A stretch of 60,131 nucleotides of DNA from Dehalobacter sp. (GTDB lineage Bacteria > Bacillota > Desulfitobacteriia > Desulfitobacteriales > Syntrophobotulaceae), in contig JAMPIU010000006.1 in NCBI GenBank assembly GCA_023667845.1, positions 1 through 60,131 on the forward strand. The letters run 5' to 3'. This document shows, piece after piece, positions 36,383 to 44,450 of the stretch. Numbering within the stretch: the stretch's first letter is position 1; every line of letters begins with the position of its first letter. The translations under genes were made by a program, and so were the position numbers. The notes beneath the pieces are model-generated. The model saw only the letters and a list, made by a program, of their open reading frames with translations, had not been told where the DNA came from and did no database searches.

Positions 36383-36886
36383 CTAACCTTCTTTTGTTAT
36401 AATCAGTCGATTTTTTTTAAGGTTTTTCGTAAATGTCAGCTGTTCTCCGAATATCACTTTTCCTAACGGAGTCAACGGTTCAACTGTATAAACTAAACTG
36501 GCTGTGATCTGCGCATATCTCCATTTTTTTGTATTTTGATCCGTGCCGCCGCCACTTTTGGGCGTGTAGTAGTCTTTCTTTTCAGTCCAACATTTTAACT
36601 TAGCATCACTCACAGACAAATCTTCCTCATCAACCAGCGACGATGTCTTTTTCATCGCCTCTTTTATTGCTTTTTTGGCAGATTCTCCACTGATTGTTTG
36701 GGAATAATCACTATCATAGCTTATACTCATTGTCCAAGACGCATTGCGATAAGCATAATCAAAAGTAAGATACTTATTCATCATCCACCCTAAATCTATC
36801 ACAGCAAACGTTAACATTAGAAATAAAGGAAGTACCAGGGCAAATTCAACAAGTGCCTGTCCATTTTCATTTTTTAGCACGCGCAT
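36383..36886 (-). CDS. TadE-like pseudopilin
   Basis: About 167 residues with the TadE signature ENGQALVEFALVLPLFLMLTF right after a short basic leader (MRVLK). The E at the fifth position of the helix and the prepilin-like Gly before it fit processing by a TadV-type peptidase. ATG 36886 is chosen because of AAGGG upstream; an in-frame TTG just before it and a longer frame starting at 36937, which has no usable site, are alternatives. The rest is a soluble domain, with one cysteine (KCWTEKK). Middle gene of the three-gene unit. Confidence 0.75.
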   Translation of the reverse strand: MRVLKNENGQALVEFALVLPLFLMLTFAVIDLGWMMNKYLTFDYAYRNASWTMSISYDSDYSQTISGESAKKAIKEAMKKTSSLVDEEDLSVSDAKLKCWTEKKDYYTPKSGGGTDQNTKKWRYAQITASLVYTVEPLTPLGKVIFGEQLTFTKNLKKNRLIITKEG

Positions 36887-36929
36887 CAAATTGAACACCC
36901 TTCCCTTCAAACGTATCTGTTCGATATCT

Positions 36930-37430
36930 CTAACCATCCTCAGGATACCCCTCTAAAAACACCTGTGAAGTAAATGTTGACAATACCCTAAATTCATCAC
37001 CAAAAAACAATTTTGACTGCGGCATGAGCACCGGTACATCATATTCCAAAGTTACTGTCGCGTTAAAATAGGTATAATAGCTTGGTAATTCTTGAAATCG
37101 AGATCCTTTGTTCGCATGATACGTATAATTCTTCCGTTTTGTTTCTCCAGCTTTGGCCTCAATGGTTAACTGATCAAAATCCAATCTGTCTGTATAATCA
37201 CTAATGGAATTTTTAACTTGTTCATTGATATTTGTCTTGCTGGTAATTTGCCGAATTCCCTCATTTGCTGCACTCTGTACCAATACTTGCGCATCGACAA
37301 TTCGTCCGGCATCCAGAATAAAACCAAGAAACAGCAGTAAAATAGGTAAAACCAGTGCAAATTCCACCATAGCCTGACCTTTTTTGCATTCTCGTATTTT
37401 TCTTAAACTTATAAATTCTCTGATCTTCAT
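36930..37430 (-). CDS. TadE-like pseudopilin
   Basis: About 166 residues starting at ATG 37430 (MKIREFISLRKIRECKKGQA), with GGGCGG upstream. KKGQAMVEFALVLPILLLFLGFILDAGRI is a standard TadE N-terminal helix, with cleavage expected before QAMVEF. The remainder is a beta-rich soluble domain (NYTYHANKGSRFQELPSYY, LEYDVPVLMPQSKLFF). First gene of the unit; 70 bases upstream is the four-fold TTTACA repeat array that probably controls it. Confidence 0.78.
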   Translation of the reverse strand: MKIREFISLRKIRECKKGQAMVEFALVLPILLLFLGFILDAGRIVDAQVLVQSAANEGIRQITSKTNINEQVKNSISDYTDRLDFDQLTIEAKAGETKRKNYTYHANKGSRFQELPSYYTYFNATVTLEYDVPVLMPQSKLFFGDEFRVLSTFTSQVFLEGYPEDG

Positions 37431-37500
37431 ATTTTTACCGCCCAGCATCAATATAATCAACTTCTGCCATATGCTGCCATTTGTTAAGCCTTGCTCTATT

Positions 37501-37539
37501 TTTACAATATATTTACGTTTAGTTTACAATCATTTTACA
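37501..37539. promoter_or_regulatory. four 11-bp-spaced TTTACA repeats (Pho-box-like operator)
   Basis: Plus strand reads TTTACA (37501-37506), TTTACG (37512-37517), TTTACA (37523-37528), TTTACA (37534-37539), each separated by exactly five bases. This is the pattern of PhoP/PhoB boxes in Gram-positive bacteria (TTWACA direct repeats of 11-bp period), or of another OmpR-type response regulator. The next gene is the leftward pseudopilin unit starting at 37430, so the box is on the non-coding strand of that gene. The rest of the 395-bp gap 37431-37825 has no gene; a weak leftward terminator with eight T lies near 37700-37720. Confidence 0.7.
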
Positions 37540-37699
37540 TTTGGTTTTATATGGATTCTATCTATAAAAACTCAGACCCTCAAGAGGAAATTTGTCGAAA
37601 TAATGTCTTCTATAAGAAATTGATACTTTCGGACTATTTCTGTTTCCCAATAGTACCAGTAGATTAATCCACGCGTTCCCAGTACCTGCATATTTTGCG

Positions 37700-37725
37700 T
37701 AAAAAAAAGGCCCCTGAGGGTCTCT
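37700..37725 (-). terminator. weak intrinsic terminator of the yigZ gene
   Basis: A short GC-rich hairpin formed by GACCC and GGGGCC (complement of 37710-37723), directly followed leftward by eight T (37702-37709). The stem is short and could form alternatives. It lies about 105 bases beyond the yigZ stop at 37826. Confidence 0.45.
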
Positions 37726-37825
37726 AGTACCTTATCAACACTAATTCATATAAACCTCCGAGAAAAATTTTTGTATCACAAAGGCGAAGAAATGAGCAAT
37801 GCCGGCAAATTTACCTGATTATTTT

Positions 37826-38452
37826 CTATATGGTAACCGGCTTTAATACAGCCCCAGCATCCTTCCAGGAAACCTGCCCGTTGGTGAATTCATCCAGCCA
37901 GCCAGTAAAGGTATCCTGATCTCCATCCCGGATATATACTTCAAGATCAATTTCTTCACTAAACTTTTCATTGCCGCTTTCCGTGCCCTTTTGCTTCAGG
38001 CCGTACCGGATCTGTTCAAACCAGGAGTACGGAATCCGGAGTACATAGATCCGGTGCGGAACGAGCTGGACAATCGCTGTGTTCTCCAATGCGAGGCGGG
38101 CTGTCCCGCCATAGGCTCTTGTAAGTCCACCGGTACCAAGCAGGATACCGCCAAAATAACGCACAACAATGATCTGGATGTTCCAGAGCTGCCGATGCTG
38201 GAGCAGTTCCATGACCGGCCTTCCCCCTGTACCCTGCGGTTCGCCGTCATCCGAGGCTTTCTCAATCCTGCCTTCGTGAATACGGTAAGCGTATACATAA
38301 TGGCGGGCGTTTGGAAGGGCTTCCCGGATTTCCTTCATATTTTTTTCGGCTTCGGCCGCGCTTTCGATATATTTGACCAAAGCGATAAATCTTGATTTCT
38401 CAATGACTTGTTCGACCTCTGTCTCTCTCTCGATTGTTTTAAATGCTTCCAC
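37826..38452 (-). CDS. yigZ: YigZ/IMPACT family protein
   Basis: A 208-residue UPF0029 protein. The N-terminal half has the IMPACT core: EKSRFIALVKYIESAAEAEK, RHYVYAYRI, ASDDGEPQGTGGRPVMELL and VVRYFGGILLGTGGLTRAYG. The C-terminal 75 residues form the DUF1949 ferredoxin-like domain. Members affect translation or bind ribosomes; in Thermotoga and E. coli the exact reaction is not established. It is 39 bases downstream of the thioesterase gene and may be in its transcript. Confidence 0.92.
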   Translation of the reverse strand: MEAFKTIERETEVEQVIEKSRFIALVKYIESAAEAEKNMKEIREALPNARHYVYAYRIHEGRIEKASDDGEPQGTGGRPVMELLQHRQLWNIQIIVVRYFGGILLGTGGLTRAYGGTARLALENTAIVQLVPHRIYVLRIPYSWFEQIRYGLKQKGTESGNEKFSEEIDLEVYIRDGDQDTFTGWLDEFTNGQVSWKDAGAVLKPVTI

Positions 38453-38490
38453 TTCTCGTCCCCACCATTAACTTAATTATAGTTTAGCTT

Positions 38491-38898
38491 CTAACTTAAC
38501 TTTGAATTGGTTTTAGTCATAAACCGGTCCGTCCCAACTATAACCCGATTATGCCGGGCTTCCCCTATTTTCTCTTTTTCATCAAACGCTTCAATGTTAA
38601 ACACAAGCCTGCGGCCTTCTGCTTCGATAAGCTCTGCCTCCGCCCATACTTTAAGTCCGACAGGTGTTGCTGCCAAATGTCTTATCTCCAAATAGGTCCC
38701 GACACTGGTCTGGTCATCCGCAAGATCCAGCGCCTTGGTCGCAGCATTTTCCATCAGGGCTGCGAGCATAGGAGTTGCAAAAACCTCCAGTGACCCGCTG
38801 CCGACAGCTTCTGCTGTGTTCACCGCTGTAACCAGCGACTCCGCTTTGCCTTTCTTCCCGATTTGAATCGTTGAGCTGCTCTGCATTGAATCCGCCAT
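38491..38898 (-). CDS. hot-dog thioesterase, FlK-like
   Basis: A 135-residue protein starting at ATG 38898 (MADSMQSSSTIQIGKKGKAE) after AAGGGG. The hot-dog fold pattern is clear: VGSGSLEVFATPMLAALMENAA (central helix), GTYLEIRHLAATPVGLKVWAEAEL, and IGEARHNRVIV. The T in FATPML and E in MENAA match the active site of fluoroacetyl-CoA thioesterase-like proteins, a general acyl-CoA thioesterase group in Firmicutes. The substrate is not predictable; yigZ follows. Confidence 0.85.
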   Translation of the reverse strand: MADSMQSSSTIQIGKKGKAESLVTAVNTAEAVGSGSLEVFATPMLAALMENAATKALDLADDQTSVGTYLEIRHLAATPVGLKVWAEAELIEAEGRRLVFNIEAFDEKEKIGEARHNRVIVGTDRFMTKTNSKLS

Positions 38899-39098
38899 GT
38901 TGTTCCCCTTTTCAGCAAGATTTAATAATAACCCGAAAATACGCTTCATACTGTTCCACAGTCAGTACCTATGTTCTAATATAACATAGATTTCAACTTA
39001 TATCCCCCAAAAAATCCACTGGGTATCCGTTAAGAATGGGATATGCCATTGTAAAGCATATCCCACTTATGATTGAAGTATCTTTCCCTACGTTGGCA

Positions 39099-39521
39099 TT
39101 AATGGCTGATGCCTCGCGATATACCGTTTAAAGCCTCTCCAGCCTCATTGATATGAATATTTTCAATCGCGAGGTCACCTAACGCAATGACCCCAATAAT
39201 TTGCCCCTTGTTCAGCACAGGAAGACGTTTTACCTGGTATTCAGCCATGGTTTCAGCCACGGTATCGATATCCTGCGTGCCATCGATACAGATTGGATCT
39301 AGCGTCATGCACTGCTCGGCCGTCATCTGGTTGACATCCTTGTTCGAAGCGATGACTCTCAGAACAATATCCCGGTCTGTAATAATCCCCAATACTTTGC
39401 CGGCCTGAACGACCGGAACAGCACCAATATCTTTATCTCTCATAATTCTAGCGATATCCGCAACTTTGGCTGCTGGGTCCACCCAGCTTACGTCCGTTGA
39501 CATAATATCCATGACCCGCAT
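39099..39521 (-). CDS. two-CBS-domain protein
   Basis: A 140-residue stand-alone Bateman module. CBS1 (residues 1-58) has MDIMSTDVSWVDPAAKVADI and GAVPVVQAGKVLGIITDRDIV; CBS2 (70-128) has CMTLDPICIDGTQDIDTVAET and RLPVLNKGQIIGVIALGDLA. It probably binds an adenine nucleotide (ATP, AMP or AdoMet) and senses energy state. GGAGGTG lies ahead of the ATG. Partner unknown. Confidence 0.92.
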   Translation of the reverse strand: MRVMDIMSTDVSWVDPAAKVADIARIMRDKDIGAVPVVQAGKVLGIITDRDIVLRVIASNKDVNQMTAEQCMTLDPICIDGTQDIDTVAETMAEYQVKRLPVLNKGQIIGVIALGDLAIENIHINEAGEALNGISRGISH

Positions 39522-39654
39522 ATAAAAACACCTCCGTTTTAATATTTCAGCACTTAGTTTTTCACTGAAACCAATGAATTATGTCAGTAAATAATCCCTT
39601 TGTAAAACGTTGATTCTAATTAAAGAAAAATGATTATCTGTATTATCTTTTGCT

Positions 39655-39699
39655 GTAAAAATAGAATTATCCTCGGTGTTGACCCGGGGATAATTCTAT
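39655..39699 (-). terminator. intrinsic terminator of menG
   Basis: Perfect 12-bp stem ATAGAATTATCC / GGATAATTCTAT (39661-39672 with 39688-39699), extended by CGG/CCG pairs; leftward it is followed by TTTTTAC. It lies about 68 bases beyond the menG stop. Confidence 0.8.
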
Positions 39700-39767
39700 T
39701 ACGTTATTTACTGCTATTATTGTTGTCTATCAATTTAATTCTTTATTTTTAATTCTATTTGTTTGAT

Positions 39768-40487
39768 TCATCTTGGTTTTCGGCCATACACGATTGCCAC
39801 AACACCGCCGACGAGATTTTTATATCCCGCATCCTGAAGTCCGCATTCAGCAAAGATCAGGGTGAGCTGACGCTGAGATTCAAATTCACAGGCCGAATCA
39901 TAAAGATACGTGTATTCTTTTTGTTTTCCGCCGTGAATTTTTCCCAGCCACGGAACGATCTTCTCAAAATATAGCCAGTAAAGCTGTTTGAAAACCGGCA
40001 TAGTCGGTTTTCCCATATCCAGAGATACGACCATCGAACCAGGTTTGACAACACGGATCATTTCCCGGATTCCGCGGCGCAGATCAGGAAGGTTCCTGAG
40101 CCCCCAGCCAACGGTCGCTCCGTCAAAACTGTTGTCGGTAAAAGGCAAGCTCATCGCATTGCCCTGCAAAAGCTCAATACTCGCTTTGTAACGGTCATTT
40201 TCAATATTCTTCCGGCCGACAGCCAGCATTTCCTCTGAAAAATCGACTCCGGTGACTCTGCCGGAATCCCCGACGGCGACGGCAATTTCTCTGGTAAGCT
40301 TGCCGGTTCCGCAGCACAGGTCAATCATCTTCATTCCGGGTTTAGCCTCGACAATCCTGACTGCTTTGGCCCGCCAGGCGTTATCCATCCCCATACTCAT
40401 CAGGGAATTCATTAGATCATATTTCCCGGCAATTGCGTTAAACGTTTCCTTGACGTATTCTGATTTATCTTTGCCTGCAAAATCCAT
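39768..40487 (-). CDS. menG: demethylmenaquinone methyltransferase
   Basis: The last step of menaquinone synthesis, methylating demethylmenaquinone with AdoMet. The 239-residue UbiE/MenG protein has YVKETFNAIAGKYDLMNSLM, motif I MIDLCCGTGKLTREIAVAVG, GNAMSLPFTDNSFDGATVGWGLRN and RVVKPGSMVVSLDMGKP. A quinone is consistent with membrane-bound electron transport in this organism. Other men genes are not in the window. Confidence 0.95.
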   Translation of the reverse strand: MDFAGKDKSEYVKETFNAIAGKYDLMNSLMSMGMDNAWRAKAVRIVEAKPGMKMIDLCCGTGKLTREIAVAVGDSGRVTGVDFSEEMLAVGRKNIENDRYKASIELLQGNAMSLPFTDNSFDGATVGWGLRNLPDLRRGIREMIRVVKPGSMVVSLDMGKPTMPVFKQLYWLYFEKIVPWLGKIHGGKQKEYTYLYDSACEFESQRQLTLIFAECGLQDAGYKNLVGGVVAIVYGRKPR

Positions 40488-40636
40488 TTTCTCTCTCCTT
40501 GTACCATCTTGCCCAGTATATGGTCAGTACTATCATATGATAATTAGCCCAAATTGTCCAATTTAAGAACTATCTAGAATATCTCACCTGAGAAGCAAAT
40601 GATCTGATGAAAAGCAAATAGTAATCTAAAACACTA

Positions 40637-40665
40637 TTGCTAATGATTTTCAACTATGGTAGGAT
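40637..40665 (+). promoter_or_regulatory. promoter of the TPP riboswitch operon
   Basis: TTGCTA (40637-40642), 17-base spacer, TAGGAT (40660-40665). It places transcription start near 40672, a few bases before the aptamer. The -35 and -10 boxes match consensus at four of six positions each. Confidence 0.6.
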
Positions 40666-40680
40666 AAAACTAATTTAATA

Positions 40681-40763
40681 GTATGGGGAGCTGGGGATGC
40701 TGGCTGAGAGGGATATCACGTATCCGACCCTTAAAACTGATCTGGGTAATGCCAGCGTAGTAA
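40681..40763 (+). promoter_or_regulatory. TPP (thi-box) riboswitch
   Basis: The conserved thi-box elements are present in order: GCTGGCTGAGAGGG (40699-40712), GACCCTT, AACTGATCTGGGTAATGCCAGCG (40736-40757, P4/P5 side, broken here only in description). P2 forms by GCTGGC with GCCAGC. It binds thiamine pyrophosphate in the nascent RNA and is followed by the terminator at 40786-40807. The CAGCG of the aptamer 3' strand can pair instead with CGCTG of the terminator stem, giving a plausible antiterminator. It controls the four genes 40897-43862. Confidence 0.95.
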
Positions 40764-40785
40764 TAATAAAAAACTTTAATAACTG

Positions 40786-40807
40786 CGCTGCCTTTGCAGC
40801 GTTTTTT
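40786..40807 (+). terminator. riboswitch-controlled intrinsic terminator
   Basis: Stem CGCTGC / GCAGCG (40786-40791 with 40796-40801), loop CTTT, then TTTTTT. It sits 23 bases after the TPP aptamer and 90 bases before the first gene, so it is the expression platform. Confidence 0.9.
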
Positions 40808-40896
40808 GTTTGTCGGTCATCGTCGATAAGCAGTGTTTTATTATTTACAAAGTCACGGACAGTAATCTAAAAAAATACGTGAAGGAGAAATGTATT

Positions 40897-41184
40897 TTGG
40901 CAAAGATAACAATGGCCTTTCAGGTCATTCCAAAAGTGGAGGAGTCCAGAATCTATCCGGTTGTTGATGAAGCAATTAAAGTTGTCGCCCAAAGCGGCCT
41001 TCCCTACGAAGTCGGTCCGATGGAAACAGCACTTGAAGGAGAGCCTGATGAAATCTGGCAGGTCATCAAAGATGCCATGGAGGCTTGTATCAAAGCCGGG
41101 GCTTCTAGAGTAATGACCAATGTAAAAATTGACTATGTACCCCAGGGTTCCACGATCAATGAAAAAATTGCCAAGTACCGCTGA
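40897..41184 (+). CDS. thiamine-binding protein, YqgV/MTH1187 family
   Basis: A 95-residue ferredoxin-like-fold protein. The start is TTG 40897 (MAKITMAFQVIPKVEESRIY), nine bases after GGAG; a longer frame starting at 40810 would run through the riboswitch platform. Motifs: IYPVVDEAIKVVAQSGLPYEVGPMETALEGE and ASRVMTNVKIDYVP. Family members bind thiamine or HMP and occur with thiamine transport. First gene under the TPP riboswitch; thiX starts 16 bases after its stop. Confidence 0.9.
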   Translation: MAKITMAFQVIPKVEESRIYPVVDEAIKVVAQSGLPYEVGPMETALEGEPDEIWQVIKDAMEACIKAGASRVMTNVKIDYVPQGSTINEKIAKYR

Positions 41185-41200
41185 AAAGAAGGGATCCCTA

Positions 41201-41998
41201 TTGCTGAAAAACAATAGACGGAGATTCCGACCACCGGCTGCATTGCTGAGGTATGCCCCTGCCCTTTTCTTTTTGGTCTTGCTGCTGGCAGTCTGGCAGT
41301 TTACGGTAAATTACTTCAGCATTCCCCACTGGCTTCTTCCCTCTCCTTCTCAGATCGGGAAAGCTCTCTGGAATACGAGGGACATGATCTGGGGCCATAC
41401 CAAAGCAACGATCATTGAGACGACGTTGGGTTTAGGGCTTGCTGTTGCTCTGGGCATGACAGTTAGTACACTGATGACGCTGTTTCCGCTGTCCCGGCGG
41501 GTGTTTTATCCATTTCTGATCATTTCCCAGACGATCCCCTTGATAGCGGTCGCACCGCTGCTGCTGCTCTGGCTGGGGTATGGGGTACTGCCTAAAATCT
41601 TAATTGTCGTTCTGGTCTGTTTTTTTCCGATCGCGATCAGTTTGCTTGAAGGCCTTGAATTAAGCGATTTGGATCTTCTGCATCTGCTGCAAAGCATGGG
41701 CGCATCCAAATGGCAGGTATTCTCCCTAATCCGTTGGCCGCACGCTATGCCTGCATTGTTTTCAGGCTTGAAAATTGCTGCTGCCTACAGTGTCATGACG
41801 GCTGTCATCAGTGAATGGCTTGGAGCAAGCCAGGGGCTCGGTGTCTATCTGCTGCGTTCTTCGAATAATTTCCTTACCGACAGAGTATTTGCAGCAATCA
41901 TTGCAATCACTGCTCTCAGCTTCTTTTATTATGCAATCATTATTATTCTGACCAGGCTCTTGCTTCCCTGGTATTCCCGATACAGGCGAACAAGCTGA
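41201..41998 (+). CDS. thiX: ABC transporter permease for thiamine precursor (ThiX type)
   Basis: A 265-residue permease with six hydrophobic helices. TTG 41201 (MLKNNRRRFRPPAALLRYAP) follows AGAAGGGA; the longer frame overlaps the previous gene without a site. The EAA loop is visible as LHLLQSMGASKWQVFSLIRWP followed by ALFSGLKIAAAYSVMTAVISEW. It belongs to the SsuC/TauC/ThiX group; the riboswitch and the ThiY-like neighbour make hydroxymethylpyrimidine precursors the likely substrate. Confidence 0.92.
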   Translation: MLKNNRRRFRPPAALLRYAPALFFLVLLLAVWQFTVNYFSIPHWLLPSPSQIGKALWNTRDMIWGHTKATIIETTLGLGLAVALGMTVSTLMTLFPLSRRVFYPFLIISQTIPLIAVAPLLLLWLGYGVLPKILIVVLVCFFPIAISLLEGLELSDLDLLHLLQSMGASKWQVFSLIRWPHAMPALFSGLKIAAAYSVMTAVISEWLGASQGLGVYLLRSSNNFLTDRVFAAIIAITALSFFYYAIIIILTRLLLPWYSRYRRTS

Positions 41999-42083
41999 CC
42001 CATGGACGTATCTTTCATTCCCTTAAACAAGGAGAAAAAGATACATTCCTTCGCCCCCCAAAAAATACAAGTGAGGTATAAAA

Positions 42084-43097
42084 ATGAAAACGAAAAAGAT
42101 ATTGGTTACGTTTATTGTGCTCCTTCTGATTCTCACTGTGACTCTTTCGGGTTGCAGCAAACAGGCTGAACAGAACTCCAGCCAGAATAACCAGCCGGTT
42201 AAACTAACGCTTATGCTGGACTGGACGCCGAATACGAATCATACCGGACTATTTGTTGCTCAGGATAAAGGCTACTTCAAAGACCAGGGACTCGAAGTCA
42301 ACATTGTCAACCCATCGAGCCAAGGAACACTCGAGCAGCTTGTTGCAACCGGAAAGGTAGATTTTGGTATCAGTGCGCAGGAACAGGTTACATCTGCCCG
42401 CCTCAGTGACTTGCCTCTAGTCTCTCTGGCAACCATCATTCAGCACAACACCTCTGGTTTTGTCTCGCTGAGAAGCAAGAATATCCTGACAGCCAAGGAT
42501 TTTGAAGGAAAAACATACGGCGGCTGGGGGTTACCTTCGGAAACCGCGATCCTTACAGCGCTGATGCAAAAAGAAAATGCCGACTTCAGCAAAATCAATA
42601 TGGTCAATATCGGGGAAACCGATCAGTTGGCCTCTTTGAATAGCAATATCGATCTGACCTGGATTTTCTATGGTTGGACAGGTATCCAGGCTGAAATCAG
42701 AGGACAGGAACTTAATATGATCTGGCTGAAAGATATCGACCCTGCCCTCGATTATTACACACCGGTCATTGTCTCGAACGAGGAAATGATTCAGAGTAAT
42801 CCCGATACTGTCCGCAAAATGATGCAGGCAATTAGTGCCGGCTACGAATATGCAATTGAGAATCCGGAAGAATCAGCTGAAATCTTAATCAAATACGCTC
42901 CTGAATCCGATCCGGAAATGATCAAACGCAGCCAGGCCTGGCTGAGCCCGCAGTACAAAGCCGATACGAAACAATGGGGTGTCCAGAAAGCAACTGTCTG
43001 GGAAAACTACAGCAAATGGCTCTATGACAATAAGCTCGTCACCAAAATGATGGATTCATCCAAAGCTTTTACCAATGACTTTCTTCCGACCAGATAA
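42084..43097 (+). CDS. thiY: thiamine-precursor-binding lipoprotein (ThiY type)
   Basis: A 337-residue substrate-binding lipoprotein. Signal peptide with lipobox LSGC, cysteine at residue 24. The mature part starts LMLDWTPNTNHTGLFVAQDKGYF, the NMT1/THI5-like signature that recognises formylaminopyrimidine or HMP, and continues with YGGWGLPSETAILTALM. RBS GAGGT before the ATG. It delivers the precursor to ThiX/ThiZ; all lie under one TPP riboswitch. Confidence 0.93.
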   Translation: MKTKKILVTFIVLLLILTVTLSGCSKQAEQNSSQNNQPVKLTLMLDWTPNTNHTGLFVAQDKGYFKDQGLEVNIVNPSSQGTLEQLVATGKVDFGISAQEQVTSARLSDLPLVSLATIIQHNTSGFVSLRSKNILTAKDFEGKTYGGWGLPSETAILTALMQKENADFSKINMVNIGETDQLASLNSNIDLTWIFYGWTGIQAEIRGQELNMIWLKDIDPALDYYTPVIVSNEEMIQSNPDTVRKMMQAISAGYEYAIENPEESAEILIKYAPESDPEMIKRSQAWLSPQYKADTKQWGVQKATVWENYSKWLYDNKLVTKMMDSSKAFTNDFLPTR

Positions 43098-43112
43098 CGG
43101 AGGTCAGACGCC

Positions 43113-43862
43113 TTGACACTTGCCTTAAAAAACCTTTCGAAAACCTATATTGAAAACGGTCAGTCCATGGAGATTTTCCGGGATTTGAATCTGACCATTG
43201 AGAGCGGTTCTTTCGTCTCCCTGATCGGGCCTTCCGGTTCCGGCAAGAGTACGCTGTGCAATCTTATCGCTGGTATTGAAAAGCCCGATCAGGGGCAAAT
43301 CCTTCTCGATGACCAGGAAATCACCGGAATGCCAGGACATGTCGGCTACATGTTTCAAAAAGACCTGCTTCTTCCGTGGCGGACTCTTCGGGAGAATGTA
43401 ACGCTGGGCTGCGATCTCATACGCCAGGATAAAAAAATCTCTTCAATCGAGGCCCTCAAGGGTTTAGAGCATTTTGGGCTGCTCGATTTTGCCGATTACT
43501 ATCCTCATCAGCTTTCCGGCGGCATGAAACAGCGCGGCGCCCTGCTCCGAACCATCCTATTCGGACAGTCCACGCTGCTTTTGGATGAGCCTTTCGGGGC
43601 GCTTGATGCCCTGACCCGCAGAGAAATGCAGCTTTGGCTGCTATCAATCTGGATTGAAACGAAGCATACCGTACTCTTTATTACCCATGATATTGAAGAG
43701 GCAATTCTGCTGTCGGATAAAATTTTTGTACTCAGCAAATACCCGGCAGAAATTGTCGAGGTCATCGACGTTCCGTTTCCCCGGCCGCGTGATCCGGAAC
43801 TGATTTTCTCTTCCGGGATATTGCCTTTGAAGACAAAACTGTTTCACTTGCTGGGAACTTGA
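43113..43862 (+). CDS. thiZ: ABC transporter ATP-binding protein (ThiZ type)
   Basis: A 249-residue ATPase starting at TTG 43113 (MTLALKNLSKTYIENGQSME) after CGGAGG. Walker A GPSGSGKS, Q-loop MFQKDLLLPWRTL, ABC signature LSGGMKQRGALLR, Walker B TLLLDEPFGALDALTRR and H-loop ITHDIEEA. It energises the ThiXY transporter and is the last gene of the TPP-controlled unit; it starts 15 bases after thiY stops. Confidence 0.94.
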   Translation: MTLALKNLSKTYIENGQSMEIFRDLNLTIESGSFVSLIGPSGSGKSTLCNLIAGIEKPDQGQILLDDQEITGMPGHVGYMFQKDLLLPWRTLRENVTLGCDLIRQDKKISSIEALKGLEHFGLLDFADYYPHQLSGGMKQRGALLRTILFGQSTLLLDEPFGALDALTRREMQLWLLSIWIETKHTVLFITHDIEEAILLSDKIFVLSKYPAEIVEVIDVPFPRPRDPELIFSSGILPLKTKLFHLLGT

Positions 43863-43990
43863 TATTCAAAGAACGTTTGAAGATGTTTCAATACCTGAAA
43901 AACTTTTTCGAAATCCCGCTGGGTTCTTTTACCCTTTGGCGTGATATGTTAAAATAGGGTAAGCATTTTTTCCCTGGGAGGATAAGACTA

Positions 43991-44278
43991 ATGTATGAAC
44001 TAAAAAATTTTAGTGAAGTCATCGTGAAGAAAACATTGGAAGATTATCTGCCTGTCGCCAATATCCCTTGCAAATGCGAACGGTGTCAGGCCGACATAAT
44101 GGCTTTTGTACTGAACCGCTTCCCTCCAAGATATTATGTTTCCTTAAAAGGCGAAGTCATGACGCACTTTGAATCACAAATGTTTCCGGACAAAGCCCGA
44201 GTTTTGGCAGAAGTCGTTGGTGCTGCCCAGATAGTTGCTGCTTTCCCGTCCCATCCGCTTGACCAGAAAGAAGAGTAA
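43991..44278 (+). CDS. ComFB-like late competence protein
   Basis: A 95-residue protein with the ComFB pattern: MYELKNFSEVIVKKTLEDYL, CKCERCQADIMAFVLNRFPPRYYVSLKG, and a C-terminal helix DKARVLAEVVGAAQIV. The cysteine cluster C-x-C-x2-C (residues around 28-33) probably binds zinc. Its role in B. subtilis competence is unclear; related cyanobacterial CdgR/ComFB proteins bind cyclic di-GMP. Given the diguanylate cyclase elsewhere in the window, that is worth noting but unproven. Monocistronic with its own terminator. Confidence 0.85.
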   Translation: MYELKNFSEVIVKKTLEDYLPVANIPCKCERCQADIMAFVLNRFPPRYYVSLKGEVMTHFESQMFPDKARVLAEVVGAAQIVAAFPSHPLDQKEE

Positions 44279-44305
44279 ACCTGCGTGGGATTAATGACAG
44301 TCGCG

Positions 44306-44341
44306 AAGGCGCTTCAAATGATATGAGGCGTCTTTGCTTTT
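44306..44341 (+). terminator. intrinsic terminator after the ComFB-like gene
   Basis: An 11-bp stem (44306-44316 with 44324-44334; nine Watson-Crick and two G-U pairs), followed by TGCTTTTG. It lies 28 bases past the stop. Confidence 0.75.
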
Positions 44342-44450
44342 GTATAGGTAGTTGTAGCTATCCGCTGAATGATTTCCAATCTCGGATTTGATTATCGCTA
44401 TTTACTCTGTTACAATGATTGCGACTTCAAAATAAAAGCAGGTGATCAGC

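Noticed and set aside
37540..37700. Cyclic di-GMP riboswitch upstream of the pseudopilin genes
   Set aside because: The leftward strand lacks the conserved GEMM core elements; only AT-rich sequence and the four-fold repeat are seen.
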